39,523 nt of DNA from a virus. The position numbers and the translations under genes were made by a program. Every line of letters begins with the position of its first letter. Position 1 is the stretch's first letter. The notes beneath the pieces were generated by a model. The model searched no databases. It was not told the DNA's origin and worked only from the letters and a program-made list of their open reading frames with translations. Below, in pieces: positions 7,117-16,215 of this stretch. Where the stretch lies: the IMG/VR virus record IMGVR_UViG_3300048930_000108, positions 1-39,523 of that record; one strand, written 5' to 3'.

Positions 7117-7799
7117 AGGATATGGACCCGGCCATCATCTCGGCCATTGCCAAGCGCACCGTCGCGGCGCGTGACTTTCTCTGGATCATCGCAAAAGACC
7201 CCTCCGACGATTATAATCCCGTTTCAGTCGGATTTTGGTCCGATCTGGCGAACGTCACGGCGTCCGTGATCGATCCTGATACCGGATCATCCGTCAGCCG
7301 CGCCTTTTATGGTGCAGGATCGCTTATCGCGATCAGCGACATTCCATCTGTCGCGCAAATCTCGACGGACAAGATCACCATCGATATGAGCCAACTTCAT
7401 GAGGAGGTCGAGAAGGCGGTCAGGCTCTATTACATCAAGCAGGCCCGCGTCGAGATTTTCAGGGGTTACGTCGATCCAAAATCCGGCCAGCTTGTCGCGC
7501 CAGCCGAGGCGCGCTTCGTCGGCTATATCGATCACGTCGAGATCATCACGCCGAGCGAAAACGAAGAGGGTTCCGTTCGGATCGAGGTCGCCAATCATTC
7601 CACGGAATTGCTGCGATCCAATCCGGCGACAAGAAGCCATGAGGATCAGCAATTGCGGTATCCGGGCGATGATTTTTTCATTGACGCCGCCGTTGTTGGC
7701 GAGTGGGGACCATTCCAGTGGGGGCCGAAACAGGTCAGCGGCAACGCGCAAAAGCCCAAAGGTCTGTTCGGCTGGAACAACTTTCTGGGGTTCCTGTGA
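7113..7799 (+). CDS. Minor tail protein
   Basis: A 228-residue protein joined by ATGA overlap to the preceding gene. The N-terminus is helical (I-I-S-A-I-A-K-R-T-V-A-A-R-D-F-L-W), then beta-rich, with V-E-I-F-R-G-Y-V-D-P around residues 110-119 and G-Y-I-D-H-V-E-I. These patterns occur in phage tail tip proteins between the distal tail and the tip attachment protein. The last 30 residues are Trp/Gly-rich (F-Q-W-G-P-K). Probably part of the tail tip; family not firmly identified. Confidence 0.7.
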   Translation: MKDMDPAIISAIAKRTVAARDFLWIIAKDPSDDYNPVSVGFWSDLANVTASVIDPDTGSSVSRAFYGAGSLIAISDIPSVAQISTDKITIDMSQLHEEVEKAVRLYYIKQARVEIFRGYVDPKSGQLVAPAEARFVGYIDHVEIITPSENEEGSVRIEVANHSTELLRSNPATRSHEDQQLRYPGDDFFIDAAVVGEWGPFQWGPKQVSGNAQKPKGLFGWNNFLGFL

Positions 7800-8218
7800 T
7801 GGATGCTCGCGTTTCCACAATCGTCCGCCTACTGAGGTCTGCGCATGAGGCGGCGGGCGAGACGTTCCCGTTCCCGTTTTCCGCGCCACACGCGGCGAAC
7901 ATCGCGGCCATGCACCTTACCGACGAGGATTGTTACGCCGATCTAGTCGGTGATTACGGCGCCCTTCTGGCGCGCCGATTGCCGCACCCGTTCGCGCCGG
8001 TTCATTTTGCGATGGAGACGGTCTGGTGGATCGATCCCACGCAACGTGGAGGGTCGCTCGCCGTGCGGATGCTGGATCGGTATGAGGATTGGTCTCGCGC
8101 GCGCGGGTGCCTGTTCGCGCAGATGGCAGCGCTTGCGACGTTCCCCGGCGCGGGCCGGATTTATGAGCGGCGCGGATACCGCCAGACGGAAACGCATTTC
8201 ATGAAGGTTCTCGCCTGA
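7799..8218 (+). CDS. GNAT-family N-acetyltransferase in tail tip module
   Basis: A 139-residue protein. The ATG at 7799 overlaps the previous stop (TGATG). The GNAT core is visible: strand M-E-T-V-W-W-I (about 76-82), the acetyl-CoA loop Q-R-G-G-S-L-A with the following helix V-R-M-L-D-R-Y (about 86-100), and a C-terminal G-A-G-R-I-Y-E-R-R-G-Y. GNAT enzymes move acetyl from acetyl-CoA to amines. It lies between a minor tail gene and the tail tip gene with 1-base overlaps on both sides, so it is co-expressed with the tip. Substrate unknown; it may modify a tail protein or a host target late in infection. Confidence 0.8.
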   Translation: MDARVSTIVRLLRSAHEAAGETFPFPFSAPHAANIAAMHLTDEDCYADLVGDYGALLARRLPHPFAPVHFAMETVWWIDPTQRGGSLAVRMLDRYEDWSRARGCLFAQMAALATFPGAGRIYERRGYRQTETHFMKVLA

Positions 8219-10674
8219 TGGCCGTTTTTACCGCAATTGGGGCGTCGATTTTCGGGGCCGGCACGTTCATGGCCGCATTGACCGCCGCCGCGCTGCAAAC
8301 CGCCGCCGGTATCGGCTTGTCGCTCATCGGCAAGGCCATTTCCGGGAACGACAACAAGAAGCGCATTTCGTCGTCGCAGGTGCAGCTTTCTGCGGGCGAG
8401 GATCAGCCTCGCACAATCGGGTTTGGTTGGTACGCGACCGGTGGATCGTTGGTTTATGCCAACACGTTCGGCGGCGATAATGCCTATATGGTGCAGGTCA
8501 TCGCGCTTGCCGACTTGCCGGTGCGCGAATTGCAGCGCGTGTTCGTGGATGGAAGCCCCGTCACGTTACTGACCGGTGATGCGACAGAACGCGGCGCGCC
8601 GGTGTCCGAGTTCCGCAAGGGCGGCACGGATCATTTGTGGATCAAGTTCTATGATGGCACGCAAACCACGGCGGATAGCTATCTGACCGGGACCGTATCC
8701 AGCACGGAAAGGCCATATTCGTCGGATCGCGTCGGGCGCGGCATCGCATATGCCATTGTCACGGCCCGCGCGCCCGTCCGCAAGGATGGTGAGGAACAGC
8801 CCCTGTTTCCGAGCGGATATCCGAAATTCAAGTTCGAGCTTTATGGGGCGCGCCTTTACGATATCAGCAAGGATACCACGGCGGGCGGGGCCGGTTCGCA
8901 ACGGTGGAATGATCCTTCGACGTGGGGCGGCGATGGTGACTTCCTGCCCGCCGTGCAGGCGTACAACATCCTGCGCGGCGTCAGATACGGCGGCGGCTGG
9001 CTGTATGGCTTGCAGGATGTGACCGCGCCCCGCCTCCCTGCTGCAAGCTGGATCGCGGCGATCGATGCGTGCCGAGAATTGATCGCCACGGACGGCGAGG
9101 ACGATGAGCCGCAATACCGTTCTGGCCGCGAGATTGCGGTGTCGGATCGCATGGCCGACATGCTCGATGAATTGATGACCGCGTGCCAAGGCCGTCTCAT
9201 CGAGACTGGTGGATCATACAAGATCACGGTCGGCGCGCCGGGATCGTCGGTTTTCTCGCTCTCGGACGGCGATATTATCAGCATAGAGGAGCAGAGTTTC
9301 TCGCCATTCTTCGGGCTGGCCGACACGATCAACGGCGTTGCCGCGACGTGGCTTAATCCCGCCGAGGGCTGGGCCAAGAAGGCTGCGCCGCCGCTCATTC
9401 GGACTGACCTTGAGGCGCTCGCCAATGGGCGTCGGCTCATGGCGAGCGTGGCACTGGATAGCGTTCCGTATGGCGGGCAGGTTCAGCGATTGCAAAAATC
9501 GGCGCTGCTTGAGGCCCAGCGGGCGCGGCGGCACACGTTTGTTCTAGGCCCCGAGGCTCAGGTTCTTGAGGCCGGCGATATTGTCTCATGGACAAGCGCG
9601 CGCAACGGCTATGTGAGCAAGCTCATGCGCGTCGATGGCGTGGCGGATCGCGCCAATCTCGACGTGATGATCGACATGACAGAAGTCGATCCCGACGATT
9701 ATGAGTGGGACCCGGAAACCGATTACACGCCAATTATTGATGGCGAGATCGGTATCGTCGGGCCGCCGGCGCTTGTCATGACCGGCTGGCAGGCTGTTCC
9801 CGCCACGATCAAGGACGATGATGGCGAGGCTCGCAGGCCGTCGATCAAGGTATCGTTCGATGGTGGGCTGTCTGACGTAAAAACGGTTCGCATCCAGGTC
9901 AGGACGGAAGGTGAGGCGGAACCGTTTTTCGACGGCGAGGTGCCCTATGCGCCGCCATATTCCGTCATCCTGAACGGCCAGTTCCCGCCGAACACGAGGC
10001 TCGAAGTGCGCGGCATTCTCGTTCGTGAGAGCGGAATGGAAAGCACCTGGTCGTCGTGGCTGCTTGTCACAACCGATGACATCAAGCTCGGCGCCAAGGA
10101 CATCAACGTCGATATCGTCGCGCTCGCCGGCGACGTTCTCAATCAGATGGGCCAAATCCGCGTTCTGATCGAGAATTTCAAGGAGCTTGGCACAACGCTC
10201 GAAGAGAGCGACCGCGAGAATTACCAGTTGCGCGAAACGTTGTCGCGCGAAATATCGGTGCGGCTTGGCAATCTGGAAGCCAGTTTTACAGAGATCATCG
10301 AGGTTGCCCTTGATCCAGACGGATCGAGTGCGATGGCAATTGCGATCCAGCAGTTGAGATCCGCGCTCGGTGACAATTCCGCCGAGATCAACATCCGATG
10401 GGATACGGCAGCGGCACCGACTGGGTATTCGGCCAGATATGTTTTGCAGGCCGCCGTGAATGATGGCACGTTCCGTTCTGCAACACTGTTTCTGGACGTT
10501 CCTTCTGATTCGGGCCAACCTACCCGTATCGGCCTCATGGCGGGCCAGACCGTGTTTTTTACCAGCGGTGGAACGCCGCTCGCATTGATCGGGGAGGATG
10601 GCGTGTTCCGATCCGCGAATGACGTGGTTCAGATAGATATGATAACCGGCAATTTCTCGATTACGGTGCCGTGA
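8218..10674 (+). CDS. Tail tip attachment (J-like) protein
   Basis: An 818-residue protein, the largest tail gene after the tape measure. The N-terminus is hydrophobic and Gly/Ala-rich (residues 1-45), then Q-L-S-A-G-E-D-Q-P-R-T-I-G-F-G and long beta-rich segments typical of lambda gpJ-like hub/host-specificity proteins. Residues about 520-620 look like a fibronectin-type module. The C-terminus (about 640-818) has a helical linker (R-E-T-L-S-R-E-I-S-V-R-L) and a DUF1983-like end (I-D-M-I-T-G-N-F-S-I). The GNAT gene overlaps its start by one base. It should form the tail tip that contacts the receptor and connects fibres. Confidence 0.8.
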   Translation: MAVFTAIGASIFGAGTFMAALTAAALQTAAGIGLSLIGKAISGNDNKKRISSSQVQLSAGEDQPRTIGFGWYATGGSLVYANTFGGDNAYMVQVIALADLPVRELQRVFVDGSPVTLLTGDATERGAPVSEFRKGGTDHLWIKFYDGTQTTADSYLTGTVSSTERPYSSDRVGRGIAYAIVTARAPVRKDGEEQPLFPSGYPKFKFELYGARLYDISKDTTAGGAGSQRWNDPSTWGGDGDFLPAVQAYNILRGVRYGGGWLYGLQDVTAPRLPAASWIAAIDACRELIATDGEDDEPQYRSGREIAVSDRMADMLDELMTACQGRLIETGGSYKITVGAPGSSVFSLSDGDIISIEEQSFSPFFGLADTINGVAATWLNPAEGWAKKAAPPLIRTDLEALANGRRLMASVALDSVPYGGQVQRLQKSALLEAQRARRHTFVLGPEAQVLEAGDIVSWTSARNGYVSKLMRVDGVADRANLDVMIDMTEVDPDDYEWDPETDYTPIIDGEIGIVGPPALVMTGWQAVPATIKDDDGEARRPSIKVSFDGGLSDVKTVRIQVRTEGEAEPFFDGEVPYAPPYSVILNGQFPPNTRLEVRGILVRESGMESTWSSWLLVTTDDIKLGAKDINVDIVALAGDVLNQMGQIRVLIENFKELGTTLEESDRENYQLRETLSREISVRLGNLEASFTEIIEVALDPDGSSAMAIAIQQLRSALGDNSAEINIRWDTAAAPTGYSARYVLQAAVNDGTFRSATLFLDVPSDSGQPTRIGLMAGQTVFFTSGGTPLALIGEDGVFRSANDVVQIDMITGNFSITVP

Positions 10675-11519
10675 TGCCGATTGCTTTTCGTGGAAACATA
10701 ACCGCAGGTGAAGTCGCGCTGTTCGATGAGCCGAACCAGACGGGCAGCGTGTTTGACATTGATGCGGCCCGGAATGCGCCGCTGAAAACGCCGGCCAGCA
10801 ATCTGGATAAGGTCTATTTTCACTCGGCGCTCGATTACATGGAAGTTCTGAGCGAGACGACAAAAACGATCAACCATGCGGCGGTGAGCGGCGCAGCGGC
10901 TGACCCTGATGCCGCCGTCCCGATGAATTTCAACAAGGCTCAGGCAACTCACACGCTTGTCACGTTCTCGCCAGCGTTGAGTTATGTGCCGGACGTTCTC
11001 ATCGTTATCGATGACAATGTGATGCAGCCCGGAATGCCGATCCAGTCGTCCGGGAACAACATGCGATACGCCATGCCGGAGGTCAGCACCAGCGCCGTCA
11101 AAATATCGGAATGGTCCATCGTCGGAACCAGTGGCCTATCGGCGGTCAGCCGTACATACAAGATCATCGTTCTCAAGCGACCGCCTGATGCGAGCGGAAA
11201 GGTTCTGTTCGATTTCGACGCCAGCACGGGCATTGTCACGATGGGGCTGGATAAATTCGATAGCTCCCGGCGTTATCTGCAAGTCGTTCCGGGCGGCTCG
11301 CCATTCGGCATCACTTATGGGCCGTCGATCGATCTCAACAACGGCGCGCCACGATCAGTAGATCCCGATGGCACGATACAGGAACCAGTGCCGGATACGG
11401 CAAAATTCAGGTGGAGGGTAGAGCATAGATTTGGCACGTATACCGGATCATACGGAGCGAGCATGAATTACAAGGGATCGTTTGCCGGCTCTCCTGCTAT
11501 TTTGGTGCAGGCGCCATGA
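10674..11519 (+). CDS. Tail tip/fibre-associated protein
   Basis: A 281-residue protein beginning in the J-like stop (GTGATG; GTG at 10671 is an alternative). Beta-rich, with V-L-I-V-I-D-D-N-V-M-Q-P-G-M and F-D-F-D-A-S-T-G-I-V-T-M-G segments. No enzymatic motif. The operon position between the tip protein and the fibre suggests a baseplate or fibre-network component. Family not recognised. Confidence 0.65.
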   Translation: MPIAFRGNITAGEVALFDEPNQTGSVFDIDAARNAPLKTPASNLDKVYFHSALDYMEVLSETTKTINHAAVSGAAADPDAAVPMNFNKAQATHTLVTFSPALSYVPDVLIVIDDNVMQPGMPIQSSGNNMRYAMPEVSTSAVKISEWSIVGTSGLSAVSRTYKIIVLKRPPDASGKVLFDFDASTGIVTMGLDKFDSSRRYLQVVPGGSPFGITYGPSIDLNNGAPRSVDPDGTIQEPVPDTAKFRWRVEHRFGTYTGSYGASMNYKGSFAGSPAILVQAP

Positions 11520-12328
11520 AGGGGATTGAGTTTGATGCCACGGACGGACGCATAACCATCGTCAATGGCGCGCGCACGGTCGCAACGACAGATGGAACGT
11601 TGATCAATCTGCTGCCTGATGAGGTTTCGATTGATGATGAGACAGCCACGTTCCCAGATTTTGACAAAAGCAATACCTATGTATGGACGTGGAGTTTTAC
11701 ATCAGTTGTTGGTGGATACGACAACAGATCTAGTTGTGTGACCAGCATATCAGTTCTGCCTCAAGAATATAGCCACACAACCACGTTAATGAGCGCTCCT
11801 GATGGCGCTGATTTTTTCATCGGCATGGTCCGTGTCAACCGCACAACCGCCCCTTCGCACACGTGGATGGACGCGACCATTGATCCGCCAGTCTCAGAGG
11901 GCGAATGGGTTCCGTGGGCCGGGTCTATGCTCATCGAGAGCGACATCAACTTCTGCCGGGCACTACATATCTACATCGACGACGATCCGCTGAGCGCGAC
12001 GTATCGCAAATTCGTAATGCGAGTTCAGCAATCGGTTGGGCCGCCGGATGGGGGCCTTGATGATGAATTTCCGAACGGTGGTAGCGGCGTAAGTGTGTCT
12101 GTAGGCGGTGTCGTAAACGGTGCCAATACAACAAGCGGTCCAACATCCGGGTTTGCCGTGGTGCAACGAGACGCAAAGCAGACACAGCAGGTGCAAGCCA
12201 ATCCAGGTACTAATTGGAAGGCGCGCCATTGGACCGCCGGATCAAATGCGTGCGCCCGCGACGATAACACTGACTACACCTCCGTCTATTCCGTCGATAT
12301 CAGGGGCCGTTTCGGTCGCCGCAGTTAA
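11516..12328 (+). CDS. Tail tip/fibre-associated protein
   Basis: A 270-residue protein joined by ATGA overlap. It opens M-K-G-I-E-F-D-A-T-D-G-R-I-T-I-V-N-G-A, a beta hairpin also seen at starts of phage tail-associated proteins, and is Gly/Ser/Asn-rich near residues 180-215 (G-G-S-G-V-S-V-S-V-G-G). Probably structural. I could not assign a family; it is separated from the fibre gene by 19 bases. Confidence 0.65.
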   Translation: MKGIEFDATDGRITIVNGARTVATTDGTLINLLPDEVSIDDETATFPDFDKSNTYVWTWSFTSVVGGYDNRSSCVTSISVLPQEYSHTTTLMSAPDGADFFIGMVRVNRTTAPSHTWMDATIDPPVSEGEWVPWAGSMLIESDINFCRALHIYIDDDPLSATYRKFVMRVQQSVGPPDGGLDDEFPNGGSGVSVSVGGVVNGANTTSGPTSGFAVVQRDAKQTQQVQANPGTNWKARHWTAGSNACARDDNTDYTSVYSVDIRGRFGRRS

Positions 12329-12347
12329 CTGATATAAGGTTCTCGCC

Positions 12348-14495
12348 ATGATCATTCCGATGCCCTCATACTACGATGTTGGAACCGCCTCGGTCGCGAA
12401 CGGTGACACGACGATCACGTTCACTGGCGCGCTTGTTGGCTCTCCATTGTCGCCAAATTTCCTGCCTAATGACCTGTTCATGGACCCGGCCCAGCCGGAC
12501 GTTCCGCCGCAGCGCATGGCGAGCATCGATTATGACGCCGCGACGGCTGAACTGGCGGTCCCGTGGCCCGGAACGACGATGACAAGCGCGGATTACGAGG
12601 TCCGCTACATTGGCGATATTATCCGATCGACGGCCCAGACGCGCCGTTATCTCGAAATGCTCGGCCAGCTTGCGGCTTTAGGCATCCAGCCCAATGCGTT
12701 TGGCGAATTTTCCGACCGTGACGCATATGACGATCAGCCCAAGGGTTTCATCTTCCTGTCGCTCAACGGTGACGCCGGGGCGACGACAACCTCGTGGACG
12801 CTCTACATCAAGCTCAGCGGCGACACGGCGGACTGGGATGCTGGAGGGGTCGTACAAGGCCCTGCCGGTGTCGGCGCAGGGGGCTACGGACTGCCTCCTA
12901 GCGGCGCGACCGGATACGCCCTCGTCAAGAAGACCGCCGCCGATGGCGATACAGAATGGGTAGCCCGGCGCGAAGTGCTTACCGCCAATCGCACCTACTA
13001 TGTCGGTTACGACATGGGATCGGCGGCGATCTCGATCGCCAGTCCGGGGGTGGTGACCAAGACCGCCCACGGGTTGGCTGCCGGGGCGCGGGTCAGCTTC
13101 GCGATCCTCGAGAACAAGAAGACGGCGGCGATCTCCCTGGCCAATCCGGCTGTGGTCACCATGGCCAATAGCTTTGCCGCCGGCCAGCCGATCAAGTTCT
13201 CGTCGACCGGCCGGCTACCCCCCGGCATCGTTGCCGGCCAAACGTACTATGTGCTCGTAGCTGGGCTCTCGGCTTCAAGCTTCCAGTTCTCGGCGACGCC
13301 TGGCGGTGCCGCAATCAGCACGGCATCAGCCCCGTCGTTCACGGTGACGATCGCCAGCCCAGGCGTCTTTACCCAGGTGGCGCATGGCCTCTCGGTGGGC
13401 ATGCCGGTGCGGTTTGCGACGACGGGAGCCCTGCCCACGGGGCTGACCGCCGGCACGATCTACTACGTCAAGACGGTGCCGAGCGCCGACACGTTCACGG
13501 TCGCGGCCACACCCGAGGGGACCGCAATCAATACGAGCGGCAGCCAGTCTGGCACTCACACCCTAACCGATTTCGGCACGGTCTACGTTGCGGAGGCGGG
13601 CACGCTGCCCACTGGCATCACCGCGGGGCAGGAGTATTACGTCCTCGCGGCCGGGCTGACCGCCAACAGCTTTCGCGTCTCGGCCACTGACGGGGGCGCG
13701 GCGGTCAACACCTCGGGGTCGACCGAGGGGACGATCGCGATGCGCACCGGCTCCGACAGCAACAACGGCCTCGCGAACTCACCGTCCGGGGCCTTCCTGA
13801 CTGTGGCGGCGGCGATCGACGTTGTGGCCGCCCTCGACATGGGGATTTACAACGTCACCATTCAGGTCGCGCGCGGTCAGTACAATGCACGGATCGAGGC
13901 CAAGCAGTTGCTCGGCAGCGGCACCGTCACCATTGTTGGCGACAATACCACGCCCAGCAACGTGGTCATCGTCTCCAGCACCAGAGGCGGCATCGTCGTC
14001 GATGGCGTCCGCGGCTATGTGATCGGCGGCTTCAAGATCAACACGACAGGAGGCTTCCAAAACCACATTCATGTGGCTAACGGCGGGGTCCTCAACATCC
14101 GGGACCAGAAGTTCGAGTTGGGTGCCAAGCAGTCAACCGCCTACTATATCAATGCTGAGGGTCCTGGGGCGATGCTGAACGGGATCGGCGCGAACTTCCT
14201 GCTCTCTGGCCCCGGTGGAGGTGGTGGCTTCGTCGAAAGGGGCTCGTTGCAGGCACTTTGCGATCTCCGTAACGCCGTGTGGGCGATGACCGACATGGCG
14301 ACAGTCGGCAGTTACTGGGCCGTTGGGCAAAGCCAGGGGCAGGGCGCGTTCGGCGGGCAGACCTTCGACGGCTATTTCCTCGGTTTACGCTACGTGATCC
14401 AGCAACTGGCGATCGTCAGTTCTAACGGAGGTGGAGCGAGCTTTTTCCCCGGCGCCAGCGCGGGATCAGCGCAAACCGGGAGCATTTACGGATGA
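12348..14495 (+). CDS. Tail fibre / receptor-binding protein with repeats and beta-helix
   Basis: A 715-residue protein with AAGG upstream. Residues 1-200 form the phage-anchoring part, containing R-S-T-A-Q-T-R-R-Y-L-E-M and the S-D-R-D-A-Y-D-D-Q fibre segment. Residues about 225-465 hold degenerate repeats with A-H-G-L, T-G-x-L-P-x-G-(I/L)-x-A-G, (T/Q)-Y-Y-V and F-x-V-S/A-A-T units, an arrangement common in fibre stalks. Residues about 466-640 start with R-T-G-S-D-S-N-N-G-L and read as a right-handed parallel beta-helix (I-Q-V-A-R-G-Q-Y, V-T-I-V-G-D-N). From about base 13010 base use is more GC-rich (65% in one 60-base line), suggesting a swapped receptor-binding part. Confidence 0.8.
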   Translation: MIIPMPSYYDVGTASVANGDTTITFTGALVGSPLSPNFLPNDLFMDPAQPDVPPQRMASIDYDAATAELAVPWPGTTMTSADYEVRYIGDIIRSTAQTRRYLEMLGQLAALGIQPNAFGEFSDRDAYDDQPKGFIFLSLNGDAGATTTSWTLYIKLSGDTADWDAGGVVQGPAGVGAGGYGLPPSGATGYALVKKTAADGDTEWVARREVLTANRTYYVGYDMGSAAISIASPGVVTKTAHGLAAGARVSFAILENKKTAAISLANPAVVTMANSFAAGQPIKFSSTGRLPPGIVAGQTYYVLVAGLSASSFQFSATPGGAAISTASAPSFTVTIASPGVFTQVAHGLSVGMPVRFATTGALPTGLTAGTIYYVKTVPSADTFTVAATPEGTAINTSGSQSGTHTLTDFGTVYVAEAGTLPTGITAGQEYYVLAAGLTANSFRVSATDGGAAVNTSGSTEGTIAMRTGSDSNNGLANSPSGAFLTVAAAIDVVAALDMGIYNVTIQVARGQYNARIEAKQLLGSGTVTIVGDNTTPSNVVIVSSTRGGIVVDGVRGYVIGGFKINTTGGFQNHIHVANGGVLNIRDQKFELGAKQSTAYYINAEGPGAMLNGIGANFLLSGPGGGGGFVERGSLQALCDLRNAVWAMTDMATVGSYWAVGQSQGQGAFGGQTFDGYFLGLRYVIQQLAIVSSNGGGASFFPGASAGSAQTGSIYG

Positions 14496-15043
14496 ATGAG
14501 TTCAATCCTCTCGACTGGTACTGGTTGGTCGGCGGCGCCGAGGCCCGCGTCTGGTCGAGCGCTCGCGCCACCTACGCCCAGGTCGACGACACCGACTATC
14601 AGGCGTGGCTCGCCGCTGGGGGTTCGGTGACGCGCATCGCCTCGGAAGAGGAGCTGACCGATGCGTTGTGCCCCTATGGCCTAAAGGGTCCGTACATCGC
14701 ACCCGCCGACGTCCACGCCGAGCGCGACCGCCGTCTCGCAGGAGGGTTCGACTACGACTTCGGCGACGATCGTGGTGTGCATCGCATCGCGACTACTCCC
14801 GGCGACATGGTTGGCTGGCAGGACGTCACCACTTGGGCAACTGTGCAGAAGCTGCTCGACAACACGTCGGCCACCCTGCCGATCAAAACCGAGACCGGCC
14901 CGACCATCGTCACGCCCGGTGACTGGTTCCTTGTCCTCGAAGCCGCCACGGCATTCCGCCAGCCTATATGGGGTGCTAGCTTCGTGCTGGAGGCGATGGA
15001 CCCGATCCCGTCCGACTATGCGGACAACCTCTACTGGGAATAA
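14492..15043 (+). CDS. Fibre-associated protein with DUF4376-like segment
   Basis: A 183-residue protein overlapping the fibre by 4 bases. It opens with D-W-Y-W-L-V-G-G, and residues 72-110 (V-H-A-E-R-D-R-R-L-A-G-G-F, then D-Y-D-F-G-D-D-R-G-V-H-R-I) resemble the DUF4376 domain found in small proteins after tail fibres. The GC-rich composition matches the fibre C-terminus, so the two were probably acquired together. It may be a fibre chaperone or tip component. Confidence 0.7.
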   Translation: MNEFNPLDWYWLVGGAEARVWSSARATYAQVDDTDYQAWLAAGGSVTRIASEEELTDALCPYGLKGPYIAPADVHAERDRRLAGGFDYDFGDDRGVHRIATTPGDMVGWQDVTTWATVQKLLDNTSATLPIKTETGPTIVTPGDWFLVLEAATAFRQPIWGASFVLEAMDPIPSDYADNLYWE

Positions 15044-15046
15044 CCC

Positions 15047-15553
15047 ATGCGCCTCCACATCATCAGCCTTCCTCACACTCAGACCACATCCGCTTACCCA
15101 TCCTGCGCCTTCACGCAAAAGGTGGTGCGCTTCTGTGCAATGATGCGCTCGCTCGGCCATCACGTCACGCTTTATTCCGGCGCGGAAAACGAGGCCGATT
15201 GCGACGAGCACGTAGAGTGCATCAGCGAAAACAAGCGCCGCAAGATGGTAGGCGACAAGCATTACACTGAGGCAGACTGGGGCCATCCGTTCTGGAATGG
15301 TTTCAACGCCCGAGTGATCGAGGAACTGCGCAAGCGCATTGAGCCACACGACTTCATTTGCCTGATTGGCGGATACGCTCACAAGCCGATTGCCGATGCG
15401 CTGGATCGCGTCGATACGCTGGACCGCGCCGCGATCCGCGATTATGCTCTGTCTCGCTTTTCAATGGCGACCGTCGCCAAGCAGTATGACGCCTATTTCC
15501 GTCGCCTATCCACCTTGTGGGACGGCGGCTGGTACGAAGGAAAGACCGCATGA
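15047..15553 (+). CDS. Glycosyltransferase-family protein lacking its catalytic middle
   Basis: A 168-residue protein. Residues 1-118 match the start of a phage glycosyltransferase family (S-L-P-H-T-Q-T-T, C-A-F-T-Q-K-V-V-R-F-C, M-M-R-S-L-G-H, D-F-I-C-L-I-G-G, I-A-D-A-L), and residues about 119-168 match its far C-terminus (A-I-R-D-Y-A-L-S-R-F-S, V-A-K-Q-Y, L-W-D-G-G-W-Y-E). Full-length members, from memory, are about 350-400 residues, so the nucleotide-sugar-binding middle is missing and the ends are joined in frame. It is probably inactive as a transferase or reduced to a new role. The next gene overlaps by 4 bases. Homology is recalled, not searched. Confidence 0.6.
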   Translation: MRLHIISLPHTQTTSAYPSCAFTQKVVRFCAMMRSLGHHVTLYSGAENEADCDEHVECISENKRRKMVGDKHYTEADWGHPFWNGFNARVIEELRKRIEPHDFICLIGGYAHKPIADALDRVDTLDRAAIRDYALSRFSMATVAKQYDAYFRRLSTLWDGGWYEGKTA

Positions 15554-16215
15554 AAAATCCCGCCGCATTCTTTTCCGCCATTCGCGCGCCACTGTTCGGC
15601 GGACGCATGACGCAAGCCCAGGTCTCGGGCACAGAGGCCATCATCGCAGAAGGCGAGCGACGTTCTGTTTCCGCGTTCTATGTCGCCTACATGCTCGCCA
15701 CGGCGTATCTCGAGACCGCCAAAACCATGCAGGCAATTAGCGAGCGTGGCGCGGTGTCATATTTCGACAAGTATGAGCCGACAACCAAGATCGGCAAAAC
15801 GCTGGGCAACACGCTCAAGGGCGACGGCTACAAATTCCGTGGACGCGGGCTGGTGCAAATCACGGGGCGCGGAAATTACGTGCTAGCGAGCAAGAAGCTG
15901 AATGTCGACTTCGTGGCCAACCCGGACAAGGCGCTCGATCCGAAATATGCGATCCCAATCATGTTTTGCGGCATGATCGAAGGCTGGTTTACCGGCAAGA
16001 AACTGAGCGACTACATTAACGGCGAAAAGGTCGATTACGTCAACGCGCGGCGAGTAGTTAACGGCACCGACAGGGCCGCCATGATCGCCGGATATGCGCG
16101 TATTTTCGAGCAGGCATTGACCGCTGGCGGATATGGCGCGAGTACTAGACCAGATAGCCTGTTTTCGGTTATTGTCGATTTCATCCGCCGGCTAATTGGG
16201 GCATTCAGGAAATGA
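15550..16215 (+). CDS. Endolysin, GH19 chitinase/lysozyme fold
   Basis: A 221-residue protein starting by ATGA overlap. The GH19 hallmarks are A-T-A-Y-L-E-T-A-K-T-M-Q (candidate catalytic Glu55), S-Y-F-D-K-Y, L-G-N-T-L-K-G-D-G, Y-K-F-R-G-R-G-L-V-Q-I-T-G-R-G-N-Y (about 94-110), and a late N-G-T-D-R. GH19 endolysins cut the peptidoglycan glycan strand at lysis. No signal peptide is seen, so export by a holin is expected. After about residue 195 there is an amphipathic hydrophobic/basic helix (V-D-F-I-R-R-L-I-G-A-F-R-K) that could touch the membrane. Holin-like genes follow directly. Confidence 0.85.
   Translation: MKNPAAFFSAIRAPLFGGRMTQAQVSGTEAIIAEGERRSVSAFYVAYMLATAYLETAKTMQAISERGAVSYFDKYEPTTKIGKTLGNTLKGDGYKFRGRGLVQITGRGNYVLASKKLNVDFVANPDKALDPKYAIPIMFCGMIEGWFTGKKLSDYINGEKVDYVNARRVVNGTDRAAMIAGYARIFEQALTAGGYGASTRPDSLFSVIVDFIRRLIGAFRK

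Noticed and set aside
9586-10863. 425-residue reverse ORF opposite the tail tip gene
   Set aside because: It is antisense to the 818-residue tail tip protein, whose frame is supported by operon overlaps; the reverse frame has no ribosome site or recognisable motif and arises from high-GC codon bias.
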